This document shows positions 47,901 to 59,879 of a DNA stretch of 64,000 nucleotides, piece after piece (within the stretch, counting starts at the first letter, position 1; the number at the start of each line of letters is the position of its first letter). Below the pieces are notes generated by a model. The model did no database searches, was not told the origin of the DNA, and saw only the letters and a program-made list of their open reading frames with translations. Both the position numbers and the translations under genes were made by a program. The stretch spans positions 248,001 through 312,000 of the forward strand of contig SNVD02009889.1 of NCBI GenBank assembly GCA_013180625.2, given 5' to 3'. The DNA is from Boswellia sacra (Eukaryota; Streptophyta; Magnoliopsida; Sapindales; Burseraceae).

Positions 47901-49497
47901 AGCATGTCGTGGACTACATCGAAGTTTTTGCACCTTTAGCACATTTGGAGATAGTTTGATTAGTTGTATCTCTTACAGCTAAGAAAAGATGGATGATTTT
48001 TTAGCTAGATGTAAAGTCGGCCTTTTTCCATTGGGAACTTAGTGAAAAAGTTTTCATCGAGCAACCTTCTGGTTATGAGAAAAAAGGTGATGAACAAAAA
48101 GTGTATAGGTTAAAAAAGGCTTTATACGGATTAAAATAAGCTCCACGAGCTTGGTATAGTCGGATAGAGTCATATTTTACGAAAAAAGGTTTTGAGAGGT
48201 GCCCTTATGAGCATACTTTGTTCATTAAAGCGGGAAGATGAGGTAAAATTCTAATTGTCTATCTCTATGTTAATGACTTGATTTTTATTGGCAATGATGA
48301 GCATATGTTTATTGAATTTAAAGATTCTATAATGCATAAGATCGATATGACAGACCTTGAAAAATGAGATATTTCCTTCGTATACAAGTAATGCAAAGAC
48401 TAGAGGGTATTTTTATCTGTCAAAGGAGGTATACATAGGAGGTGTTAGAAAGGTTAGATATGGATAAATGTAATTTAGTTCATAATCCACTTGTTCTAGT
48501 TTGCAAACTCATAAGAGATGAAAATGGAGCAAGGGTGGATAGTAGTCGTTACAAACAAGTCATTGGCAGTCTAATGTATATAACTACCACTTGACCCAAC
48601 ATTATGTTTGTGGTGAGTCTTTTGAGTAGCTATATGGATTGTCCTATAGAGATGTAGACAAGAAAGTGCTGAGATATCTGAAAGAGACTTCTGATTTTAG
48701 GATACTTTATAAAAAGAGAGGAGATGAGAATTTGGTGGCTTATACAGATATTGACTACGCTGGAGATTCAGATGACAAAAAGAGTACTTCAGGTTACGTT
48801 TTTTTGTTCAGTTCAGGAGTCGTTTCTTAGTCATTGAAGAAACAACCTATAGTCACCTTGTCCTCCACTGAAGCTAAATTTGTTGCAGCAACTTCATGTG
48901 CTTGTCAAGCAGTTTAGGTAAGGAGAATTTTGAAGGGTTTTAATCACGTTCAAAGTGGTTGTACCAAAGTCTTTTGTGACAGCAACTCAACTATTGAACT
49001 TTTGAAGAATCCTGTATTGCATTGTCGAAGCAAGCATAGAGATGTTAGGTTTTATTTTCTTCGTGAGCTTACTTAAGATGGAGTTGTAAAACTGGTCCAT
49101 TGTCACACTCAAGAACAGGTTGTAGAAATAATGACCAAGCCATTGAGACTTGATATGTTTATGAAGTTCAGAGGTTTGTTGGGGGTTTACATAGATCCAT
49201 GTATAAACTGAATGAATTTGGCATTCAGTTCAAGGGAAGATGTTGAAACTATTAGTTGCTAGTGCTAATCAAGTCTTTATGATTTGCTTCTGTTAGTTGC
49301 TTAGTGGTTTGAATAAGTCTTATTCAGTTTCTTAGTCATTTGTTACTACATATTTTTTCTCTCTTTATGTAGATTTTTCTTTCATTCTATTATTCTTGTG
49401 AGGCTATTTATAGCCAGTTCAGCTATTTAATTTTAATTCAGAAAAATTTCTTCTAATTTGCTTGTATTTACTAGACAAACACAAAGAGTTCTCAACA
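44906..49497 (+). mobile_element. Complete Copia retrotransposon, decayed
   Basis: 5' LTR 44906-45163 and 3' LTR 49241-49497 both start TGTTGAA and end CAACA. Flanks are TTTTG and TTTTA, a 5-bp target duplication with one change. The primer-binding site TGGTATCAGAGC (45166-45177) matches initiator-Met tRNA, and a purine tract CAAGGGAAGA precedes the 3' LTR. By eye the LTRs differ at roughly 12% of positions, so the insertion is old. Gag-pol between them is full of stops. Confidence 0.92.
45240..49110 (+). pseudogene. Copia gag-pol polyprotein, many stops
   Basis: Gag starts MANKSGFVQLAIQKFMGP (about 45241) and continues with ILETILNKDRTKSI and ELEGSLLVHKQRMKTH. The zinc knuckle is CYNYHKLGHFRYEC (about 45967), its second Cys replaced by Tyr. 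Protease remains read LDSRYSNHMCGK. Integrase pieces lie at about 46700-47250. Reverse transcriptase includes VGVKWVYKTKLNENG (about 47810), LDVKSAFFHWEL-like sequence and LYVNDLIFIGND (YVDD changed to YVND). RNase H has YTDIDYAGDSDDKKSTSGYV and STEAKFVAATSC. Stops are frequent, many being TAG where W or Q is usual. Confidence 0.85.
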
Positions 49498-49737
49498 TTT
49501 TAAAAAGTTAATTATGGGTAATTTGAGAAATTTTTCTTTTTAAATAGAATTTTTAGGGTTGTTAACAAAAAAGAGAGGTAGGATTTTCAAAACTAAAAAT
49601 GATTATGTGGGATTTAATAAATCTAAAGGGAGGTTTGTGGAAAAACTCTTAAAATGAATAGATAGGGGGGTTAATTAAGAAACCTTTGGGTTGTCATTTG
49701 CTTAACCAAACCTTAGGGGTGTGAAGAAAAAATGACG

Positions 49738-50402
49738 TAATTCTTTGAAGACTTTGCGACGACTAGAGTACACTGAAGAAATTTCGTTTTCTTTCACATT
49801 CTAAAGTGAAAAAGTGCTCGGTCTGCTCCTCGGTTGCTCTCTTTGAGCAATTTCAATTCTCAATCGTCAAGCCCTAAAAAGCTGTAAGTTTTCTCGCGTT
49901 ATTGGATTACTGAAATATTAATTATTTGTTCTGTTTTTAGTTTATTTTTAGGAAGATGATGCTTCGGTTAGTTTCTCTGACAGTAACCTATTATATTTTT
50001 AGAAATTATATTATTTTAATTAAGCTGAGCAAGGATTAAGCAGATAGCTTTTCGGTTCATATCTACAAAATATGTTAGATCAACTTTTATTTTGTAGATT
50101 GAACACCAGATCAGAGTCTGGTGGGTAGTTGACCAAATAGATTGCATAATTGGATATTCATCATACTTTTTGTTTTTTAAAAAAATTTCACTGATCAGTT
50201 GTCGGAGATATTGTATATAGCAAAGATGTAAAAGCTATATTTGTTTTACCTGTGTTTTGGAAAATTAAAAATATTTATGTTGCTAATCAGCAAAAACTCA
50301 CGAACGTTTTCCAATTTTTCAGTTACTTAATTTGCATAGGAGATATTACTTGCGTAGACACGACGTGTAACTTGGTCCAAACAAGCTAGTCGATTCAAAT
50401 CA
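49738..50402 (+). other. 5' flank of the intact TIR gene
   Basis: Homology with copy T2 covers only about 50320-50402. Further upstream, about 49790-49900 is less AT-rich and contains a leader-like CGTCAAGCCCTAAAAAGCTG followed by GTAAGT-like sequence, suggesting a 5' untranslated exon and donor, possibly belonging to this gene. No certain TATA box. Confidence 0.35.
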
Positions 50403-52446
50403 ATGGCTTCCATGAGCACTAAAAGACTCTCTACGGCTAGTTCTTCTTCCGCTGGTCAGAAATATGATGTCTTTATAAGCTTCAGAGGTGAAGACAATCG
50501 AAAGAGCTTCACCGATCATTTACAGTGTGCTTTGAAACGAGGAGGAATTAATGTGTTTAGGGATGAAAAAATGGAGAGAGGAAAATCAATTTCAGAAGAG
50601 CTCTTTAATGCAATTGAAGCGTCAAGAATTTCAATTATTGTTTTATCAAGGAAATATGCTTCTTCAACTTGGTGTTTGGATGAGCTTGTTAAGATTGTTC
50701 AATGTAGAAATGATATGGGACAAACAATCATTCCAGTTTATTATGATGTGAGTTCATCAGAGGTGAAGGAAGGAATCTTTGAGGAAGCCTTTATTAAACA
50801 TGAGGAAACAAAGGATCCAGAGAAGGTACAAACATGGAGAAGCGCTATGAGAGAAGTGACCAATCTCCACGAATGGGAATTGGGGCATAGGTATGTAGCA
50901 ATTATTTCTTCTTCTTTATAAGAGAGAGGTTGGTAATCAAAATGACAAACATGGCTTTAATTTTTCAAAGTATTAGGTAGCTTTCTCATGGTACTTTCTT
51001 TTTTTGGTTGACCCTTAGCAAAGGTCTGTAATATTTTTTTTAGTAGCAATATTTCTTTGAGCAACCAACGAGAAGGATCCTTAATAAGACTAGCTAAGCT
51101 AAGTTTTCATTAAGTTAATGATGCCTTCATGCCAGCCTAGTGGGGATACTTCTTCCATAAATGCATTAGCTAGTTAATTATCTCACATTGGTGAGTGGTG
51201 GTACATAAATTAAGTAGGATGATGTAGCATTTGTCGCAATTACCATAATAAGTCTAAATGTTAGCTATCCTAAGACGCACGCGGGCCCTCCTAGATAATG
51301 GGAGCAGGCAGTTGCCGATGGACGCTCCAGATCTAAGCTAGATTATGTTGTTCTTGCTTAGGGACATGATGGTTGCTTTGTCATAGTGTACTGCTAGATG
51401 ATCTAATAGAGCTAAAGAGATGGGGTATTTCGATGATCTAGTTAGCTAATCAATATCTTCTTGACATTTTAGTTTCAATAAATGTATATATAACAAATTT
51501 AGATGATATTAAAGAATTAAGGAGAAGCGAATTTTGATGATTTAGCCAATTAATACTTTAGACGTCCTGGTTTCACCTTTCAACATTCATTACCAATATT
51601 TGGCAAGCTAGAAACTTGTCTATTTGGAACAATGATGTAAGAGGAAGTAGTTCATGGGTTAAAGTTACCTAAAAAACAGAAATGATTGAAGGGATAAATA
51701 TATGAAAATAATTAGGGAAGTAGTGTAAGATTTAGAAATTTACAAAATCAAATCAAGTTGTGTGTTTACAAAATCAAACTCGGTAGAAATATTTGTGAAG
51801 TTGAAATAGCTATTAGTGGTTATCGGAGACTAGTTCTTGATTTGTTTGTTTGTTTGTTTTTGTCTTTAATTTTTTTTCCTTCACATGTATACAAGTCCTG
51901 GAACATAGCCATATAGTAGTTTGGATGTGATGACCCAACAGAAGAAGAAACACTTAAAATGAACATATATAGAGAATAAATAAGTAAAGAATTAGAAAAT
52001 AAAAAGGTTAAGCCAGTAATATTATGGAGAGAAAGAGGAAGGAAAACAAAATATGATTGAAACCGTGCAACGCAAACGTATGTAAAATTTATGTTTGGGA
52101 TCGGAGTAGAAAAGTTGGAAGTAATGTTATAGTTTCCTAATTGAATATGAGTTAATAGTTAAACATCGATAACTTACCTCCTGCCATATAAATGTGTATT
52201 TGAAATTAATATTATGAGTTTTGATGTTGCAGGCGGGAGTCAGAACTTATTGAAGATATTGTTGAAGACATATCGAAGCGATTACATGCTTCAGGTTCAA
52301 GATTCATGAATTTGATGATGATAGCATCAGGATTGAAGTCATCTTTGGAGAAACTACGCATGCAAGCGGATGCGAATCTACCCAGGCTTCAATGGGGCCC
52401 ACTAGCTGCAATCACTGAATACCCTTTTTTTTTTTTTTTTTTTTAA
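50403..52446 (+). CDS. TIR-only (TX-type) immune-type protein, two exons, apparently intact
   Basis: Exon 1 is 50403-50890 and exon 2 is 52233-52446 (TAA), with a GTATGT donor and a TTGATGTTGCAG acceptor; the codon HR is split by the intron. The product is about 233 residues. Residues 20-160 form a plant TIR domain: YDVFISFRGEDNRKSFTDHL, KRGGINVFRDEKMERG, SRKYASSTWCLDELVKIV. Glu94 in LDEL is at the place of the catalytic glutamate of plant TIR NADases. Exon 2 encodes RESELIEDIVEDISKRLHA, where TIR-NBS genes start their NB-ARC linker, but ends after LQWGPLAAITEYP and six Phe encoded by a poly-T run. There is no NB-ARC or LRR. If the intron is retained, exon 1 reads through to a 172-residue protein ending YVAIISSSL. 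Confidence 0.75.
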
Positions 52447-55400
52447 TCTTTCCCTCAGAAGTCAAAAATAGGGGTGATTGTGACTTTAGCTGACTTCTCA
52501 GCAAAATTAATTGTATTTTAACAAAGTTGTGCTCGAGCATCGAGGTATCTTCTTTTTCATTTTCATTTTTTTCTACGTTGTCCCGACACTAAAATATGTT
52601 ACTTATAGTTACTAAAATCTGTTCCTTTGATTAGTTATTTATTTATGTATTGTTAACTTAAATAAACTCGATTTATTCAAAATTAAATGACGTAATTATA
52701 ATTTCATCCGACTTTTTAATGCAATATTTGAATATTTGTGAACTCAGATAATTTATTACAATACCAAAAATTTGATGAATATTGGTCAATTTTTATGCAT
52801 GTTCATGATTGGCCTCTCACATTTTGTAGTGTTTTGGGTGCCTGTATCGTTAGTAACACCGGTAGGAAAACGTTAATAACGAAGAAAGTAGAGACAATGA
52901 GATATTTTTTAGATCATTTTGATGATAACACCTTGTAGATCTACATACATTGTGAAGTATTGAAGCTCCCTCTCTCTTGGATTTAAAGCTTTATAAGCTG
53001 ACACAACGAAATTGTTTGAAGTTCTCGTTCAACGAAAATTATGGTTATTCTCACTTCCTAAATGTCTTACTTATTCTTACGCTTGCACATCTCAAACTGT
53101 TTTTAGAAAAATGACAAACATAACATAATATCTTAGTCACAATGACTCAAAGCAGATTTGAATCTCTACCATCCAAACATAACATAATATCTGAGTCACA
53201 ATGACTCAATACAAGTTTAAACCCCCGTCATGTTATTTAAAAAACTAATTAAAAACCCTTACTCGCCTGAGACTTAGTCCACTTCCTAGTAGACACTATG
53301 AAAGCCAAACTTATGCATAAAAATTGACCAGTATTCTTCATAATCATAGTTGAAGATATGTTTTATTCATCATAAACATGGCTTAGTTTATTTCTAAAAA
53401 AGGGTTGATCATAGTTGTTGGTATTTTCTTGTTCTGTCAATGAGCTCAGAGAAATGAGTAAAAACAATCTATTCCTTTGAAATGGCATTTATGAGCCATT
53501 GAATCTTTGCTAATTAATCCTTCAAATAAATATTTTCTTTTATTTGTTAATTATTAAAAGTTGTATTATTAAAAAAAAATTAATAGTTCTGGTTAGATCT
53601 GAAAGTATATGGCTTGTAATGTGAAATATAATAAAAAAGTGTTAAGTAAATTGACATAAAGATTTTACATAGTTTGGTCATAAAACCCATATCCTCTGGT
53701 AGTAACAGCCACAATCCACTATATTATCTTTGAAAAGCAATCTATTCCCTTGAAATGGCATTTATAAGCCCTTAATCCCCGCTGATTAATCCTTCAAATA
53801 AACATTTTCTTTTATTTGTATTTTGGCAATGGTTTCTGGTGTTTTCAATGTACATTCAACTTCATCATAGATCCTCTTCAGGTTTTCATCCTGTTGTGTA
53901 ATGACCTTTTTGGTAATTAAATTTTAAAACTATTTTTAATTGAAAAAAAGTGTAAAAGGGGCTTGAAAGAAAGTTTTTGTGGGCTTGAATAACACTGCTA
54001 CACGACATAAGAGTGACGCTATTTGCCCCCTACTTTTGGACTAAGGAAACCCTTTTATTATTTAACCCCATTTAAAAATAACATTTTTCTCGTAACACTG
54101 AAATTCCAGAAATAACTTTATTTTTTCTAAAAAAGTATATACACCCCATCTTCTTCCTAAAAATATCGATAATATTCCTGCAAAGAGAAAATAAGGGGAT
54201 TAATCAATAAGAAGAATTCATCTTTTTTTATCATTTCCAATATCTTCTCCAAAATTGAAGTACTTTATTTTTCTTTATTCTTATTCAATCTCTTTTAATC
54301 AATTTTTTTTCACTAAAATTCAGATGATTAAAATGGAAGCAAGCTTCTTTGGTGTAGAATTATGAATGGCAAGAATGGTGGTCAATTTTTTACATAAATA
54401 AATCAAATCTAATGGCAACTTAAAATTTCTTTCACAATCTTTTTTCTTTAATTCATTCTTATAAGAGTTTTTTTTTTTTTTTATCTTTGATTCTAACTTG
54501 TAACACTTAGAATATTTTTCTTAATCTTTGAATTTTTTTTATTTATAAGTGAAAAAAAAGATATAAAGAAACTTCTGCATCTTTCTTTAAAGATTAAGTT
54601 TTCATTTGTTTAGGATGTAAAGAGTTAGTTTTAGTATAAAGATAAATTTGTAATTATAAAAATATATTAACAAGTGGAGTACCCTTAATTGATGGTAGAG
54701 GGCAAAAAGAATCTCTCCAACTTAATCTAACCTAACTCATGAATTCAAATCATTATGGGATAGGTGTGGGTCTTTTTTTTTAAAAGAAAAGAGTGTTGTT
54801 ATTTAAACCCCACTAAATCTTTTTATAAGCCTCTCATCAAAAGTAACAATGACGACAACAACAACAACAATAATAATAACAATAATCATAAATATAATTT
54901 AAATAAATTTCAGAAAAATACATTATTTTTCACTATTACAATTGGTATTCTTTCCTTTTCATAATTTAATTATATTTGGTAATTTAAAATCTCTAAATCA
55001 TTGTTTGGCCAGAAGATTCATGTCCTGCGATTAAGAATCTTGAAAGATTTTTGAGTGTTTTCTTATCATCGATCGTGTCTTTCTTCCTTGTCAAATTCTC
55101 TTTATAGCTTTTCCTCTAATTTATTTGCTAAAGATTTTATATGGTTAAAAAAAATTGAGCTTGAAAATATAGATAAAGATTAATTTTTATGACTACAATT
55201 AGGAATATAATTCAATTGCAGAATCTTTAATAGCCATATGACTACAAACCAATTTGGGTTTTAATTAGTTGCCAATGATAGTACACAATTACGGTTTTGA
55301 TTAATTGCTATTGTTATATGTTTATAACCAGCAAATAAAATCAAAAACTTCATTTCATAATTTTTCCCATTTTGAAAAACCCAAGGCAAATAAAATAAAT

Positions 55401-55929
55401 ATTAAGATTAGGATATGGAAAGACAATATTGATGACAATTAATATATTCTTAATTAGTTAAGAAATACTAATCATAAGACATTTAAATATTAATTCTTAA
55501 TTAGTAAAGAAACATTAATAGTAAGACACCTAAAAGGGCATTTCTAAGATTATCATAAATATAATTATAACTTCACTTTTTTTAATAATTATTATTTAAG
55601 GAGGAGCTTAGAAAGATACTTTGTAGGGCTTGAATAGCAAACACCCTTTAAAGATTGGTGAGAAACTTACGCCCAATTTGCAACTTGTTTGTAAATGATA
55701 AGGAAATTTCTATTTTGGGGACCTTATTAAATTTAGCTTCCCTCATAATTTTTTTTGAGACAATAGCCTCCAACCCATGAATTTATCTAATTACCCCACT
55801 TTTCAAAAATCAACTCTGGCCTTCTCCCTTTCAAAACAGTTATACATTCATTCAATTCCTCTCACAACCCCATGCACATTACTCATATTGCAATAATCTA
55901 GGAGCTGCCTTATTCAAAATGCACAACAC
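52447..55929. other. Intergenic, AT-rich, local duplications
   Basis: No gene recognised. A block with ACATAACATAATATCTxAGTCACAATGACTCAA occurs at about 53118 and 53168. A block of about 90 bp (AATCTATTCCxTTGAAATGGCATTTATxAGCC to TTTTCTTTTATTTGT) occurs at about 53466-53555 and 53738-53820. A CAA/TAA trinucleotide tract lies near 54852-54885. The ORFs at 52738-52938 and 54764-54964 are random. Confidence 0.45.
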
Positions 55930-56619
55930 CACCAAAAGAGATGAACTATTGAAAACACACAACACCACTGAAGAGCAATGACAGTTTGAAAATGCAACTC
56001 ACCCAATTAAAGGGGACGAAGAGCAATGACAATTGCCCTTGGTGAAACTATGGATTTGGATTCGTCACAAATCCCATAGGATTCCTGTCACGCCCTAAGA
56101 TCTCTTATTTAGAGACTTTAGGGGTGATTGATTAAGAAAAATAATAAAAAGACATCATCAATATCTCACTTTTTTTTATCATTTTCCAATTCATACATAT
56201 ATTTATAAATATCACATGAATTCATTACAACATCTGGCTATTTGTTCAAGATAAACTTTACATACACTGATGACCACACTTAGAGCATAGGCTGATAATC
56301 ACATAATAAAATTTCTTATCACAATTTAGGCTAGTCAAAACTTTTCCCAACACCATCGCATGCATGCAAACGCCCAGACTCCCTAGGAAAGCTCTAGAAC
56401 ACCACTAATACAAATATCTTTTTGTATACCTTTGGAGGGAGGGGATGAGCATATAGCCTAATAAGAAAGATTCTAACATTATACTAAATCACAAGCATTC
56501 AAACCGTTACTCAATTACATAGTTACACAACCAATTATAATAAGTCAAGCAATCATTCTCATTCACACATTAAGGTATCACTTATTCATTCAACAATCAA
56601 AATCTTCCATCTAATGTTT

Positions 56620-56930
56620 CCCTTAGACCCGTATCCAAATGGCTCATCCAAACTCTAACATTTCAAGTTTATATTCGTGTTTCTCTTGGATTCGTATGCA
56701 AGACGGCCCATCCAAGGTCTAACACATCAAGTTTATATTCGTGTTCCCCTTGGATCCGTATGCAAGACGGCCCATCCAAGGTCCAACACATCAAGTTTTT
56801 ATTTGTGTTCCCTTTGGATCCGTATGCAAGACGACCCATCCAAGGTTTAACACTAAGAATTTCATATCCGCATTCTCCTTGGATCCGTATCCAAAACAGC
56901 CCATCCAAGGTCGAATGCATATACTTATGA
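56620..56930. repeat. Minisatellite inside the solo LTR, about 64-bp unit
   Basis: GGATxCGTATGCAAGACGGC followed by CCATCCAAGGTC starts at 56688, 56752, 56816 and 56881; a degenerate copy precedes them. Confidence 0.9.
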
Positions 56931-57029
56931 ACCTTTCAATATAATTTCCAGAATAAGTCTCAAGGTAATACAGTTTTTATGAAAAATCCAGACCTGTCAG
57001 GAGGGGTTGGGTCGATTCTGTAATTTCGC

Positions 57030-57425
57030 TTGACACTCGACACTTCTATAACTCGACACTCGACACTTCCATAACCAGACACTTGACACTTCCATAACCT
57101 GACACTCGATAATTCCATAACCAGACACTTCACACCACCTAATCATCACTCGACACCTTCATAACTAGACACTCGACACCTCCATAACTAGACACTCAAC
57201 ACCATCCATTCATCACTCGACACTTCCATAACTAAACACTCGACACCATCCATTCATCACTCGACAATTCCATAACTAGACACTCAACACTTCCATAACT
57301 AGACACTCAATACTTCTATAACCAGACACTCGACACCATCTAATCATCACTCGACACCTTCATAACTAGACACTTGACACCATCCAATCACTCGACACCT
57401 ACATGTCAAGTTGTGCATACGACAC
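57030..57425. repeat. ACTCGACAC / CATAAC short tandem array
   Basis: Many irregular copies of ACACTCGACACTTCCATAAC and variants. The array is followed at about 57419-57450 by an imperfect inverted repeat around CGACACTCGACAC and GTGTAGTCGTGTCG, capable of a short hairpin. Confidence 0.85.
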
Positions 57426-59879
57426 TCGACACGTAAGTGTAGTCGTGTCGGATATAATAACAGTCTCGAAAGATCCAGAATTGTGAAAATCTTCAGATCT
57501 GTCGAATGAACAGTATAATTTCCAGTTTTCGACCTCCAATTTCAAAAATTCACCAAATTTTCATTTTAAATCCAAATTCAATGAAATCAGTGACTATTTA
57601 AAGCTTCATATGTCTATTTTCGTAAACAAAAGAAGAATTGTACAAATCACAATCTAGAAAAATGCAGCAGCTCAAAAAACATAGAACTATCACGTGAATC
57701 CCAACTTCCATCAAGAACAACATCTCCTTCACTTCATAAGCATATAATTTCACAAGTAATTCATCATCCAAGCAACAAACAATCAATCTAACAATAGATC
57801 ACATGTATTGCAACCCATATCAATTAAGAACAACAGAAATAAATAACACGATTTAAGTATAGTGTTAGAAAAATCCCTACCTCATTTCCAAGCCTATACA
57901 GCTATTTGATTTTTCCCTTCTTTTCCTCTCTTTTTCTTCCTTCTCCTATTTCTTTTCTCCTTCTTCTCTTTTTCTCTTTAACCGTAAGACTCTCCTTTTC
58001 TCTCGTCGAATGGAAGAAAAAAAGGCCCCCGTTATGGAACCCTCATGTCTCTCTTATATATACAAGGCCTTAATTCATGGGCCTTAGCCCACTTATTTTA
58101 CCAAACCCATTTAATCCTTACAAAATTCTAACACAAGCCCACAACTATAATCCAACCCAATTCTCATATATTTCAACATAGTTTTACAACTACTTCATGG
58201 CCTAAAGCCCATCAAATTCAAATAAAATTACTCAAATACCCTTAGGCATGGTTTCTAAATTTTGTAACATATATATATATACATACATTTTTTTACAACT
58301 CTACAATTCCTCTCAATATTTACTGATCCAAGTAAGTAAATCAAACATGCTTTGTTTCAATTTGATGTATATAGACTTCTAGAAAGAGAAACAGATTTTA
58401 ATATCGGTTAGTTTAGGGATTTGAATGTAGAATATATGGTTTCTATCGATTTTTGGTTTGCTTTTCAATTTTTTATTGTGTAAATTGTATATTTGTGATT
58501 GAGATTTAGAATTTTAGTTATAAATAGTATGAGTCTGTGTTATGTTGGAGGTTGAAGAGGATGGTTCGATGGTGACAAACTATCGAATCATTATCATTCT
58601 ATCGAATGACTTGTATCATGTTATTGAATTGTGCAACTGCGTTGTCAAACCATCGTCATACTATCGAATTGCCTGTATTCTATTATCGAATTATGCTATT
58701 ATGTTGTCGAACCATCGTCACACTATCCAATTGATTGCATTGTGTTGGTCATTTTGTCGAACTGTCGTCGAATTTTATTAGATAATTATCGAACCATTGA
58801 ATTGATTAGGTTAGTTGTCGAACTTGTATCTAAATAGACTTTGACGTCATTGATTTGTCAAACTTGTCTATCAAACCATCATATATCAACGTCAAATTGT
58901 CATAGGCAATGTCAAATTGTCGAAATATTCAGTTCAATAGTTCAATTTGTTAATAGTCTAACTGTCGAATTGTCAAAATATTCAGATCGATAGTTCAATT
59001 TGTTCTCATACAACACAACTGAAGAGCAATGACCGATTGACGCACCTTGTCGAATTAAAGGGGATGAAGAGCAACGACAATTGCCCTTGATGAAACTATG
59101 GATTTGGATTTGTCACAAAACCCATGGGATTCCTCACAATATTTACTGATCCAAGTAAGTAAATCAAACATGCTTTGTTTCAATTTGATGTAAATGGACT
59201 TCTAGAAAGAGAAACAGATTTTAATATCGGATAGTCTAGGGATTTGAATGTAGAATATATGGTTTCTATCGATTTTCGGTTTGCTTTTCAATTTTTTATT
59301 GTGTAAATTGTATATTTGTGATTGAGATTTAGAATTTTACTTATAAATAGTCTGAGTCTGTGTTATGTTGGAGGTTGAAGAGGATGGTTCAATGGTGACA
59401 AACTATCGAATCATTGTCATTCTATCAAATTACTTGTATCATGTTATTGAATTATGCAACTGCTTTGTCAAACCATCGTCATACTGTCGAAATACCTGTA
59501 TTCTGTTGTTGAATTGTGCTATTATGTTGTCGAACCATCGTCATACCATCAAATTGATTGCATTGTGTTGGTCATTTTGTCAAACTATCGTTGAATTGTA
59601 TTAGACAATTATCGAACCATCGAATTGATTAGGTCAGTTGTCGAACTTGTATAGAAATAGACTTTGACGTCATCGACTTGTCAAACTTGTCTATCAAACC
59701 ATCATATGTCAATGTCGAACTGTCACATGCAATGTTGAATTGTCGAAATATTTAGTTCGATAGTTCAATTTGTTAATAGTCTAACTGTTGAATTTTTTAA
59801 CAGAATTGTAATTTTGGCCATTTCGTGTAAGTTTTTTTGGTTTTAACGTATTATATACTTCATTTCAGGCCTACATATG

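Larger units (their letters stand above)
44453..49737. mobile_element. Palindromic MITE-like element split by a Copia insertion
   Basis: The left part starts GTCAATTTCACAAATCTCCT (about 44454). The right part ends, on the minus strand, GTCATTTTTTCTTCACACCC (about 49737). Both contain gAGGTTT and CTCCC-type blocks of the widespread plant MITE type that begins GTCATTTTCACxxACCTCCC. Removing the Copia (44906-49497) leaves about 690 bp. No clean target-site duplication was found. Confidence 0.45.
56086..58305 (-). mobile_element. Solo LTR, 2220 bp, Ty3/gypsy (Tekay-like)
   Basis: The element starts TG at 56086 and ends CA at 58305, flanked by the exact 5-bp direct repeat ATTCC (56081-56085 and 58306-58310). 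The other duplication unit has a single ATTCC at 59129-59133 with the same flanks, an unoccupied site. Read on the minus strand it has TATATATAAGAG (about 58050-58061) as a promoter-like motif and ends GGGCGTGACA, the usual end of many plant chromovirus LTRs. It contains two minisatellites and no coding region, as expected for LTR-LTR recombination. Confidence 0.9.
55930..59805 (+). repeat. Tandem duplication of about 0.85-1.0 kb, first unit split by a solo LTR
   Basis: Unit 1 is about 55950-56085 joined to 58306-58995; unit 2 is about 59010-59805. Shared landmarks are CACTGAAGAGCAATGAC / AACTGAAGAGCAATGAC, ATGGATTTGGATT, ATTTACTGATCCAAGTAAG, ATGTTGGAGGTTGAAGAGGA and a long stretch of TCGAAC/TCGAATT/CCATCG motifs. 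The parallel ORFs at 58542-58781 and 59365-59604 are a consequence of the repeat and of the TCGAA-type motif; I do not call them genes. Confidence 0.85.

Noticed and set aside
57030..57425. CRISPR-like regular repeats
   Set aside because: Repeats are degenerate, irregularly spaced, without unique spacers of constant size, and inside a plant LTR.
58542..59604. Pair of similar small proteins (58542-58781 and 59365-59604) as a duplicated gene
   Set aside because: Similarity comes from the DNA tandem duplication and a short repeated motif; composition is repeat-like and other frames are equally open.
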